The position numbers and the translations under genes were made by a program. A DNA stretch of 64,000 nt, taken from positions 3,782,001-3,846,000 of the forward strand of contig OX337229.1 of NCBI GenBank assembly GCA_946965045.2. Reading direction: 5' to 3'. The stretch's first letter is position 1. Every line of letters starts with the position of its first letter. Positions 10,224-19,687 of this stretch are shown one piece after another. The notes below the pieces were generated by a model. The model searched no databases and was not told the origin of the DNA. It saw only the letters and a program-made list of their open reading frames with translations. The DNA comes from Epithemia pelagica (lineage: Eukaryota; Bacillariophyta; Bacillariophyceae; Surirellales; Surirellaceae).

Positions 10224-10821
10224 TAAGGGCTGGGTAAGCCGATCCATGTTCGGCTAAGTAGGTTCAGTACAAAAGCTACGTAGCGTACATAAAATCCGAT
10301 AGTACACGTCATACCTGAAATGGTGGGAAGTCCGAAAAAATTCAAAAACACTCCACGATGACGGCGAGATCCGTTGATGCCGCATGCATTTACCGATGCA
10401 TCGCATCAACATCCTACTACTGTAAGTTGTTTGAGTTTGCTAGTATTACTGTGTTCTGCAGCTACAGAAGATTTGTCGCGTTGGATCAAAAGGTATACTG
10501 GTGATGTAATCCAAAAACCTTCCTAATTCATTCATTTCTCAACGGTGACTGAATCAAATTGAAACCATAGTTGCTCTAGTATTCAAGAGTATTATTCTAA
10601 AAGTGATTCAGTTAGGCTCAATTATCCATGAAGTTATTGCCATGGGGGTGATTTCTTCGACCATTGTCGAGTGATGGTTTCCGGATTGCATTGTTTCTCG
10701 TGGCAGCAAGTTTTCGATTTGTGACCATTCGTCCCACTTTTTACAGTGATGAAAATAGTACTACGTAGCTTAATGTACTGAGCCTACTTAGCCGAACATG
10801 GATCGGCTTACCCAGCCCTTA
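10224..10821. mobile_element. TA-flanked MITE with ~60-bp terminal inverted repeats
   Basis: Termini start AGGGCTGGGTAAGCCGATCC after a TA at 10224 and are mirrored before a TA at 10820-10821. The match continues through ATGTTCGGCTAAGTAGG to the CTACGTAG block on each side. The ~600 bp length, absence of coding potential and apparent TA target duplication fit a Tc1/mariner-type MITE. It lies only about 10 bp from the end of the 2.56 kb foldback element. Confidence 0.7.
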
Positions 10822-11375
10822 CTTCACAGCACACCGCGCCCTCCCAAAGCTAAAAGTAATGAGTACTCCTACGTACTTAGCATACATAGCTTCTCGTTCC
10901 CCTTAACCATGGGATTCCCAAGTGAAAACAAAGCCAATTGAAGGTATCACTACTCCTATATTATCAGAGGATCAGAGGACAAAGTTTCTTTGGGAAGACG
11001 CTCAAGGTATTATCCAAGCTTCTCACGGGCGTCTTCTGTCAGCCGTACAAGAACTTTAGAGCTAATGAAGCTTCGAAAGCTCTGGATGCGCTTCAAGACA
11101 AACGTGCCAAAGTATCACTAGAGATGGGATCGACAAAGCTATAACCGAGCGCCATTGTACAAGAATTCTCATGTCGACAACTGTGTCTCCACGACTACCA
11201 CGTTTGTTTGCTTACTAACTCCGTAATAATGATTTATCAACTTACTCCTAGTAGTATATGTTCTCGGTGTTGATATCTAGCCAATGAGCATGGATTCTCT
11301 TGAATTTTAGAGTCGGAAATCGATCCTCGTTCATTCTCCCGTTACCGGATCTTGTCCACTCATTCGCAAAGTGCC
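10822..11375. other. Intergenic, no gene recognised
   Basis: Contains only short frames (such as one at 10938-11144 lacking an ATG start) and two copies of the ACTCCTA heptamer (about 10862 and 11246). Nothing else was supported. Confidence 0.4.
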
Positions 11376-13064
11376 TCACGGAAGCTCTTCAAAAGATTTT
11401 TTCGAGACTGGATTGGCCACAAACGATCGAACGTAACAGTCACTGGGACGACCCTCGACTGGGGAAGGCTCTGCCCATTTTGTCTTCAGTTGGCCGTGTG
11501 AGGAATTTCGTCGGCGGTTCTCCTGTTCGATTCGTTCAAATTTCGCTTTCTTGAGACCAACCTTTGTCAGTACGTATGCGTTGTGTCCGTTCTGTTTCGA
11601 GCGCTGAACTAAGAGCTTTCGTGCCTCACTGAATCCAAGTCCTTCTTCCTTCGATTCATCTTGCTCATACTTCGAATTGTCCGCCTGGGTGTCCCTTTCA
11701 TTACTCGGGTCAGCGTTGTTTTCTTTTTCACGCGACTCCGAACAAATGATGCTTCTTTCTCTGCGATGGTCGTATGTTTGCTTACCCGCGGATTTAATCG
11801 GATCGTTCCCTCGTCGACTTGAGCTTGTGACGGGGTCAACGCAAGTCCGCCTCTGAATTGGAGTCTTAGGAGGTAGTCGCTGTTCAGCCCCGGACCTCTC
11901 CCGCCACATTTGCTTCGCCTTCGACGAAGGACAAGCAGATCGATTTCTCCACATCTGTTTCGCCCGAGCAGAGACGTCATCTCGTTTCTCTTGCTCTGTG
12001 ATAAGCTCAGTTTTGGCTCGGTCGACCGAGGGATCCGGCTTTTTGAAAGCACTGGCAAGCCACTCCTTCTTATCAGAAACTGATACACTTGAATTCGTTT
12101 CCAATGCGAAGCTTTGGTCGTCGGCTTCAGCCTCTGATTCGGCTTCAAGCTCTGCTCTGGTTTCGTAGCGATTTTTCTCCCTGCGAACTGCTCCAGAGCG
12201 AATGGAGTGCTGTTCAATGATTACATCTGCGAGCCCCTTGTCAAATGTTCGTGATTTAGCAATCACGTTGGCGCCACGACGCAGGGTCTTGATTTCAGTT
12301 TTGCTTTTAGTCGGGTCATCAGCCAACCATGCTGCAAGCTTGGCAACTGACTTGTATCCTTCGTTAGTTGCCTCGACATTCGAGTGTCTGCTTTTAATAC
12401 GTACTGGAGTTGATCTGGCGCGGGGGGCAGAGCTGTCCAACTTTCGTTGGAGGGAAATTGCAGCTTTTGAGGGAACTTGCGAATGGGGTACGTCGGACTT
12501 CGCTTTCGGGATACACATCTTCTTAACCTTTAACGCGTCCAATGAAACCAGTCCTACCGACGAAGCCTGCTCGTAGTGTTTCTTTTGCTTTTGACCAAAG
12601 TCATCAAGCCAATTGCGTAGATGGGCAACAGAAGATGTTTCGGTGTTGCTTTCCGAAGTCATCGATGCAGTGTCAGTTGGAGCTAGTTTAGCAAATGTAG
12701 ACATTCTTTGCGTGGTTTCCGTCGACAAGAGAGTGGTGTTCTCAATGACGAATTCGCCGGAGCAGTCCGCCGTTTCCTCCTTGTCAACGGCGCGACTTCT
12801 TTGGGGTGTATCCAGGACAACGGACATGGCTTCTTGACTAAAACGATTATCAGGATGTGTCTTTATGCGCTTTGCTGTGCTCTCTTCATTCTGGTTTTGA
12901 TTACTGGTTGACACCGAAAACATGCCTTCGGGTCCGTTTCCTTTCGCATAGTCCTCCGAGATCGGTTTTTGCGGTCGTCGTGGTTTGCGTTTGGTAACTA
13001 GATCTGAACCTCTGCACTCAGTTGTGGCATCTCCGTCCAAACAGGTCTCGCCCAAGACTCTCAT
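11376..13064 (-). CDS. Charged hypothetical protein, probably nuclear
   Basis: Single exon, 562 aa from ATG 13064. No domain is recognised with confidence. The protein is hydrophilic with no membrane segment. It contains a repeated short motif: SVAHLRNWLDDFG (about residue 145) and SVAKLAAWLADDPTKSK (about 241), with a related KKEWLASAFKKPD further on. A second internal repeat, AKQMWRNRSA / AKQMWRERSG (about 367 and 379), follows. Between them lies LRRGANVIAKSRTFDKGLADVI. Basic clusters (KRKPRRPQK near the N-terminus) could act as nuclear localisation signals. The repeated VAxLxxWLxD motif suggests a short peptide-binding or docking element, which is inference. A short frame overlapping the start region (to 13356) could be a uORF. 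Confidence 0.7.
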   Translation of the reverse strand: MRVLGETCLDGDATTECRGSDLVTKRKPRRPQKPISEDYAKGNGPEGMFSVSTSNQNQNEESTAKRIKTHPDNRFSQEAMSVVLDTPQRSRAVDKEETADCSGEFVIENTTLLSTETTQRMSTFAKLAPTDTASMTSESNTETSSVAHLRNWLDDFGQKQKKHYEQASSVGLVSLDALKVKKMCIPKAKSDVPHSQVPSKAAISLQRKLDSSAPRARSTPVRIKSRHSNVEATNEGYKSVAKLAAWLADDPTKSKTEIKTLRRGANVIAKSRTFDKGLADVIIEQHSIRSGAVRREKNRYETRAELEAESEAEADDQSFALETNSSVSVSDKKEWLASAFKKPDPSVDRAKTELITEQEKRDDVSARAKQMWRNRSACPSSKAKQMWRERSGAEQRLPPKTPIQRRTCVDPVTSSSRRGNDPIKSAGKQTYDHRRERSIICSESREKENNADPSNERDTQADNSKYEQDESKEEGLGFSEARKLLVQRSKQNGHNAYVLTKVGLKKAKFERIEQENRRRNSSHGQLKTKWAEPSPVEGRPSDCYVRSFVANPVSKKSFEELP

Positions 13065-13618
13065 CAGTAGATCGGGTACAACGTTTCAAGTTGGGCGGGA
13101 AAGAAACTTCTGATGGCTGTTCAGTTTGACAGGTCCAAGCGCAAATCTGTGCTTCTTCATTTGACCTGTCTTCTTGCGGATTCATGATCATGGATTGTTC
13201 TGGCGATAGAATTGGGTGGTTCGACTGGCGCGGAATACAAATCGCTGACAGGTGGCTGGCGCGTGAAGTATAGGAAAAACTGTAGCGGCAGGAGTACACT
13301 AATGTACATTGTACCCTTGTTTCTTCAGCACAAGGATGCTTCGTGCGACTCAACACACTTTCTGGTCACATCCGCGACTACCTCTCCACCAACTCCTTCA
13401 CGTTCACGTCATTTCCATTACAATATCCGTATCGACTGGCACTCCCCTACCCCCATGGAATTAGACAGAAGGGTGTAATACAACATACAACATGATGAAT
13501 GTTGCGTAAGGTTGTCCGTCTCTCATCTCTCATCGTCACATTTGTGTCTCACCACCAGTCAATAAACAAGAACAGAGCGTCATCATTGTCGTAATCTAAC
13601 CTCATCTTTGAGTCAAAT
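13065..13618. promoter_or_regulatory. Divergent upstream region, hypothetical gene / DNAJ gene
   Basis: About 550 bp between oppositely oriented starts. A 112-codon minus-strand frame (13018-13356) overlaps the start of the 562-aa gene in another frame. I found no splice pair joining them convincingly, so it is left as possible leader or uORF sequence. Confidence 0.35.
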
Positions 13619-15189
13619 ATGGAGGTACGTACAATGGATGGGCGTAGTCTATTGTTTCTACGCATGTGAGATGTGAGACTTCGGCCATTTGATTGTGAAA
13701 CGCATAAATTTCTCGGATTTTTGTCAGATAAACCACCCTTTGAGGTTTGAGGTACCAGAAGTTTACGATGAGAATTCGGACAGGATGGCTTATTCATCAT
13801 CTTCACGGTTTCTAACGCTGCGTGCCTTTGTAAAAATTGTAAAGGTTAATAAAGGCGAAGCAGAAAAATGTCTTCAGATCGGAGCTGAAGCATTGAAACG
13901 AGGTGACAATGCGCGGGCCTTAAAATTTCTGAAGAAGTCATTGCAGCTCTATCCACTTCCTGGGGTGGAAGCATTAATATCACAGGCTGAACGCCAACCT
14001 GAGGCGGAGGGAAGGAGACCGTCTTCATCATCTTCTTCCAAACAACGATCGAATGGTAGCGCCTCGACAGAGGCAGCGTCAACAGCAACAGGCTCAGACG
14101 GCCGAGAATACACTGAAGAACAGACTCGAATTGTAAAGCAGGTGTTGAGAGCAAAAGAAGGCGGGAGAGGATCACACTATCGAGTGCTTGGACTTGAACA
14201 GAACTGCTCGGAGAATGACATTAAAAAGGCTTATCGTAAATTGTCTCTGAAAGTCCACCCGGACAAGAATTCTGCGCCTCAATCGGACGAGGCTTTCAAA
14301 GCAGTTGGCCTTGCATACGCGACGTTATCGGATACCCAAAAACGAGCAGTGTACGATCGCTATGGCGATGAAGATCCGGATAATATCGGAGGTGGGAGAG
14401 GCATGGGACGGAGAGGTGGAGGAGGAGGTGTCCACATGCATGGACAAGAGGTCAGTCCAGAAGAAATCTTTAATATGTTTTTTGGCGGCGGGGCTGCCGG
14501 TATGGGCGGAATGGGACCAGGATTTCATATGTATACAAATGGTTTTGGAGGTCCTGGAATGAATTTTCAAGCTGGAGGACCTCGCAGACGCCCTCGTGGC
14601 CCCGGTGGACAACAACCACGAAATGGACGAGAAGAAAATGGCCTTCAAATGCTGTTCCAGCTGCTACCTGTCATTATGATTTTTCTTATCTCATTTCTCC
14701 GCTGGGGTGATACGGGGTCAAGCAGTTACGCATCGGGTCAGTACCAATACTTCAGTCTCAAGGTAAGCGCAGGACAGATCTTCCAGAATCCTTTTTTGGA
14801 TGTGAAGCTTATCAGTTCAATTTTGTTACGATCCGCAGAACGAAGCACCGTTTGTCAATCAGGTGCACACAAAAATTGCAAAGGTTCAGGGTATTCCATA
14901 TTACGTGTCCGACAAATTTTTGAGAACACTCTACAGAGACCGGTATCAACTTTCGCAGGTTGAGCGGATGGTGGAGCGTGCTTATGAACAATATCTTGTC
15001 GACGAGTGCGATGCGCAAACAAAATACAAGAAAACGTTACAACGGAAAGCAGCGTTAGAGAAAGATCCTTTGGAGCAACAAAAGAAGTCGCGAATAGCAC
15101 ACGAATTCAGTCTGACTTGGTGCAGCGAGCTTGACGACTTGTTCCCAAACCGGAAGAATAGGAAAAAGAAGACAGGTGGTCGGTTTTGA
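13619..15189 (+). CDS. DNAJB12: DNAJB12/14-type ER membrane Hsp40 co-chaperone
   Basis: Three exons, 13619..13624, 13845..14762 and 14839..15189, 424 aa. Exon 1 encodes only Met-Glu; its donor is GTACGT and the 220-bp intron ends TGTAAAG. Splicing yields MEVNKGEAEKCLQIGAEALK, which matches the conserved start of DNAJB12/14 proteins. The alternative frame from 13689 begins at TTG in the intron. The N-terminal region is TPR-like (to about residue 60), followed by a J domain at about 113-175 with the HPD motif in SLKVHPDKN, then a Gly/Met/Phe-rich linker, one membrane helix (LQMLFQLLPVIMIFLISFL) and a C-terminal DUF1977 domain with VQGIPYYVSDKF. The second intron (76 bp, phase 0) splits that domain. 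It recruits Hsp70 for ER membrane protein quality control. Confidence 0.92.
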
Positions 15190-15346
15190 AATGATAAACT
15201 ACTTAATAGATCCGCAATTCTGCTGTGTTGAAAGAATTCCATAGCATGCAGGAAAGGCTGTGATCTCTGCATCAACACATTCTTCACGAAACGGGGTGGA
15301 GGGTTTTAATTCTAGAAGGACTTTCGAGGTGGAACCTGCGACTGTG

Positions 15347-15431
15347 TCGCTATTTGAAGAACGACAGCGCCGAAGAATCTACTCAACGTATCGCTATTTG
15401 AAGAACGACAGCGCCGAAGAATCTACTCAAC
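15347..15431. repeat. 41-bp tandem duplication at the TspO-like gene's stop codon
   Basis: Two identical 41-bp copies, at 15347-15387 and 15391-15431 (period 44), both containing GAACGACAGCGCCGAAGAAT. The second copy covers the stop codon (15427-15429) of the minus-strand TspO-like gene, so the duplication lies at the coding/3' UTR boundary. Confidence 0.9.
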
Positions 15432-16625
15432 TATTCAAATCCAACTCAACGACTCGGATCGTGCAGAATTCGCGTGTAAGCCAAACCACAATACAGGGCG
15501 TAAGGCAGCAGCCAAGTAGACCGGCCAAGATATACGCTGAATCGCGAATCGCCAGAACAAGAGTGTGCCCATACACAGAGAACATTTTTTCGCTGGGATT
15601 CTCAAGTCGACAACCAATTCCAGCCTAAGAACCAACGGGGAAATGGATAAAACAAACGTTAGCACAAGATTTCCCGCAAGTTTCAAATGACTCAGGCGTA
15701 TACTTACAAAACACCACAAAATAACGATTGGAATGACAAAATCGCTGTACGGTGGTCGTATTAGGCAAGCAACCCCAACTGCCAACAGAACGGATAGGGA
15801 TAATATATCAATGGCTGCTTGTACATGTGCACTCGTACCGAACGCCCGGAAAAGAAGCGCAAAGTGGTCCGTTGACATGAGCACCATCCATCCAGTATGC
15901 AAGTAAAAGGGAAAACGAAAGAGCAAATATTCGAGCCAGCTTCGTCGCTCGTCGTTGGATATTGTGTGAAGTTGCGATAGTAGCAGGGAAAGTAACGATA
16001 AAAGGGCCAGAACAACAGAAATAAAAGAAAGAGTGAACAGTTCGAAAGAGAAAAAGAAAGTCCATGCAGTTTGCAAGACGAAGCAGTAAAAGAAGAAATA
16101 TCCAGTTCCCGCCTGAATTATGGGTCGATTCCGATAGTGGGGAGTGAGCTGGGCCAGTGCAAATATTCCCTCCAGAATGAGAATTGGTACCCATAGAAAG
16201 TAAGCCCATTCGGCGGGGGTGACAAGAGTTTCGAACTCTTGTGTTATCTCCCATCTTGTGCTTAGTTTACCATCCAAACCCCAAATTCCAATGCCCCAGG
16301 ACACGAACAAATGAGCTCCGTATGTAACCACATTCAAATAGTTTACGGAATTCAATGCTGACGGTTCCCTCTGAGGAACATAGAGAAGTGGCTCTTGATT
16401 GTTCATCATGTACTCGTCACTTCGGCTAGGCAGCGTCGTGGCATCTTCTTCAAAGTATATGCTTGTCCTACGATGTGACGGATCATTTTGAACATCAATT
16501 TCATCACGTAAGGGCGTGATTGGCGACATCATTCGTTCGCTTTTCTTGGAGACTGAGTCATCGACAAGAATGTTGTAATCCGCAAAACTGCAACGAGATT
16601 GTTCATTGTCGTCGTTTCTCATCAT
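15427..16625 (-). CDS. Multi-pass membrane protein, TspO/MBR-like
   Basis: Two exons, 16625..15708 and 15624..15427, 371 aa. The 83-bp intron (GTAAGT..CTTAG, phase 0) is inferred because unspliced translation loses helix character, while splicing gives AGIGCRLENPSEKMFSVYGH and a further membrane helix. The first ~95 residues are polar and acidic (probably cytosolic). About seven hydrophobic helices follow. The segment TPAEWAYFLWVPILILEGIFAL followed by QTAWTFFFSFELFTLSFI resembles the PAGWAFSIW and AAWLFLW signatures of the long, seven-helix TspO/MBR-related family. The ligand is unknown. The assignment rests on motif resemblance only; a different polytopic family is possible. Confidence 0.6.
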
Positions 16626-17177
16626 CGTTCTTTGATTGACACGACGATTCCCGCAATGTCGTTATTTGAGTCGACCTTTCAATAAAATGGCATGAGACAC
16701 CAAAAAGACGACACAGCGTAGAGAGCAACTTCCGATTTCAAAGGCGACCCAAAGTTGCTACCGGTAGTACTAGGGAGTAGGTAACTGGCCCCGCTGCTGA
16801 CTGTCTGTGGACAAATAATTTCAAATTTTGTATGTGTAGCGCGCGACCAACGAGTAAAATTAGTCGCCTTAATACATCACGTAGACCCTGGTACAAACCT
16901 ACGGGGAACTGGCCGGCTCATTCGGAGTCGAATTTTACAGATGAACATACCACGAGACACGTGCATAAAACTCATCCTAGTCTTCAACACCAACTCCCCA
17001 TCGGTATGAACGCTCATTTGTCTCCCTCCACCAGCCACACAAAACAAACAACACGAACAAACAAACCCTTCCTAATATCAAATGCTGTCCTATGGTGACA
17101 ATCAATGGCCGTAGCCCCTGGCCGCCTCCTGTCTCACTTGGAGGTCGGCCAGGTATTCAATAGATCTACTAGTGTCA
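16626..17177. other. Intergenic, no gene recognised
   Basis: Probably includes the promoter of the TspO-like gene near 16630-16800. The remainder up to the transposase remnant has only unsupported short frames. Confidence 0.4.
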
Positions 17178-17834
17178 TTAGGAGTCTATATGCAAATTGT
17201 TGTTTGAAGGATGTGAGTAGGCATCGGTCACCTCCAGAACAAGGGGGAGCTCTCCTCTCCACAGCTTGTTTGTTTCTGTGAGGTATGGACGCAATGAGTT
17301 GGTGTGAGACTTCAGAATGCCTCTTTCTTTCCATCGTTGCACAGTTCCCTTACCAACATCCAACTCGGCGGAGAGTTTTCTCTGTGTTGTTCGACGAAGT
17401 AGAGGGATTGATTTAACGGCCTCCCTAACGATCGGAGACAAACAGATACGCTTTCGTCCGCGCCTGCAAGCCTTGGATCGCATTTCTGGTGAGTTAATTA
17501 CGCCCGACAAACGAGTCAGCTTGGCACGCGCCCAAAGATTACTTATAGAGGTTCTGTGAACACCAAATTTTTTGGCAACTTCTGAAATGGCACCATGAGG
17601 AAGCTTGCCATTTTTAGCCATGGCCAGGAGAAGCACCATGGCACGTCCACGGTCTTGGGGACGCATTTCCCTTCTCTTTGGACCCCCCTGGGCCTCCCCT
17701 AGAAGGGCTGGGTCTTGAAAGGAGTCAGGGGGCATGAACCGGTACGGCAAAGTTCGACAAGTTTTTTTGGTGTGCTTTAGTTCCCTCGTATGTAGTGTTG
17801 AGGGCACGGTCCTGGAAGAGGGGTCACGGGTCAT
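17178..17834 (-). pseudogene. Truncated mariner-type transposase (DNA-binding half only)
   Basis: An open 218-aa frame encodes two helix-turn-helix segments: AISEVAKKFGVHRTSISNLW and a second with LSAELDVGKGTVQRWKERG, followed by LRPYLTETNKLWRGE. This order is typical of the N-terminal half of plant- and protist-type mariner transposases. Translation stops immediately after NNLHID, which aligns with the HIDEKWF block holding the first catalytic aspartate, so the whole DDD/DDE catalytic domain is missing. Downstream sequence (17100-17177) does not continue the domain. It is therefore a dead remnant, or at most a stand-alone DNA-binding protein derived from one. Confidence 0.7.
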
Positions 17835-18749
17835 GGGTCACGCTGAGTTAAGGGGTCACAAAAAATGACCCCCGGCATGCCCCGGCATGCCCCTACGTAA
17901 CCATTACGGCACCTCATGCAACATCAACACGTAAGGGACTTAGTAATTAAGGACATCTTCTAAAGTGAACTCCTCTTCTTCTTCATTGGAACCAATAGTA
18001 GCTGTAGCATGTGCACTACTGGGGTTCCCCTTGATCCAGCAACCTCTCTATCCATTATCTCCTTCAAGACTGACAAGTCGAACATTTGGCGAACGAATGA
18101 CTGGGTATTACCTGTTATTGGAGGAGAAGGTGGTGGTCCCTCGACTTGTGTTCTAGGTAGACTTGATTCTCATTCAAGAGAGTTTCCAGGATCATCACTG
18201 TCATGTTCTGTTACTGTCTTCATGTCATTCGACCTCAAAATCAACATCATCAACAGGTGTGGTCGCTTAACAGTCGCGCTAAGTCGTGCGGCATGCCCCG
18301 ACTATATTTTTCGATGAGGGGCACAGGGTCACGGGTCATGGGGGCATGCACCTTTTGGGCATGCCCCGTGCCGAATGCCCACAACACTACTCGTATGGCT
18401 CCAGAAATGAGAGATCGAACATACAAATTATACATGGAAATGTAGGTCTTGGAAAGACTGACCGATCTATACAATTTTTAGTATAAACGGACATAAGCCC
18501 GTAAAGTTACAGTATTTTTTTCAATTCGCTACACAATTTCGGTCCAGAGGGAGGGAGTAACTTGTAACCTTGCTGGGTATTTTCTATGAGGAACACCCCC
18601 ACCTTTAACTCTGGGTAGCGGGGGTGGTACTGAGGTTCTGTTAACCGCCCCCATTAACATTTACTCCTAAATCTCCACCCAGAACCCAGACAGCACAAAA
18701 ACAAACACAATCATCAGTATCCGCAAGTAGATCCATAGAGTTTGAAATA
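17835..18749. repeat. Repeat-rich intergenic DNA with GGCATGCCCC and GGTCACGGGTCATG motifs
   Basis: The palindromic GGCATGCC core occurs near 17874 and 17884, with CGGCATGCCCC near 18289 and GGCATGCCCC near 18358. GGGTCACGGGTCATGGG occurs at about 17821 (overlapping the transposase start) and again near 18327. This looks like two copies of one transposon end. Around 18550 there is GAGGGAGGGAGTAAC, reminiscent of Tc1/mariner MITE ends. No gene is recognised until RPB10 at 18750. Confidence 0.5.
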
Positions 18750-19057
<308 letters not shown>

Positions 19058-19687
19058 GAAATTTCCATATGGTGGGTTCATCAATTATACTTGAAGCAGT
19101 CCCCGTCTCTTCAAGGGATCGAAGCTTGGTGTCCTTTTTACCCTTGAATGTTGGTAGTAGTGGGGTATCCATGCAAAATTCGAGTCCGTTGTTCTCGCGT
19201 TCTTATTTCATTCAAGTGGAGAAGCCACAAGTCCTCTAGGAGTATTATGGTGACGAAGGAGAAGGACAGATAGATATCGGGGGGTTTAATCCGTTGCTAT
19301 TGAATCCTTAGCTCATTTTGGTCTATGCCTTTGCCTAGATCGTTGCAACGGCCGTATGGATAAATTGTCGCATCAACAAAGTGATTGCCCATATGGCATG
19401 GTTGAGGGGTTATATAATGTTCCAGCTTCCCCGTGTGATTCTGATGGCGCATAGAGGTTGAGTCCGTGGTGGAGGACAGACGACACGTGATACTCCTTGC
19501 ACATGCAGGCCACATTTTCCCCTTCTATTATCTAACTGTTTCACGATTTACACGCTGAGGATACTAGCAAAGAGTGTTTTGCAGAGGATGTGCTGTGGCT
19601 GCGACTGTTGCTGCAGCAGCACCAATTTTTCAATCCCAATTGGAAACAACAGCAACGAAGAGAGACGTCTTTCGAGATCACTAGCTA
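19058..19687. promoter_or_regulatory. Intergenic; RPB10 3' region and BET gene promoter
   Basis: About 630 bp with no supported gene. Contains TAGGAGTA at about 19218 (see the motif finding) and probably the promoter and 5' UTR of the bromodomain gene just before 19688. Confidence 0.4.
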
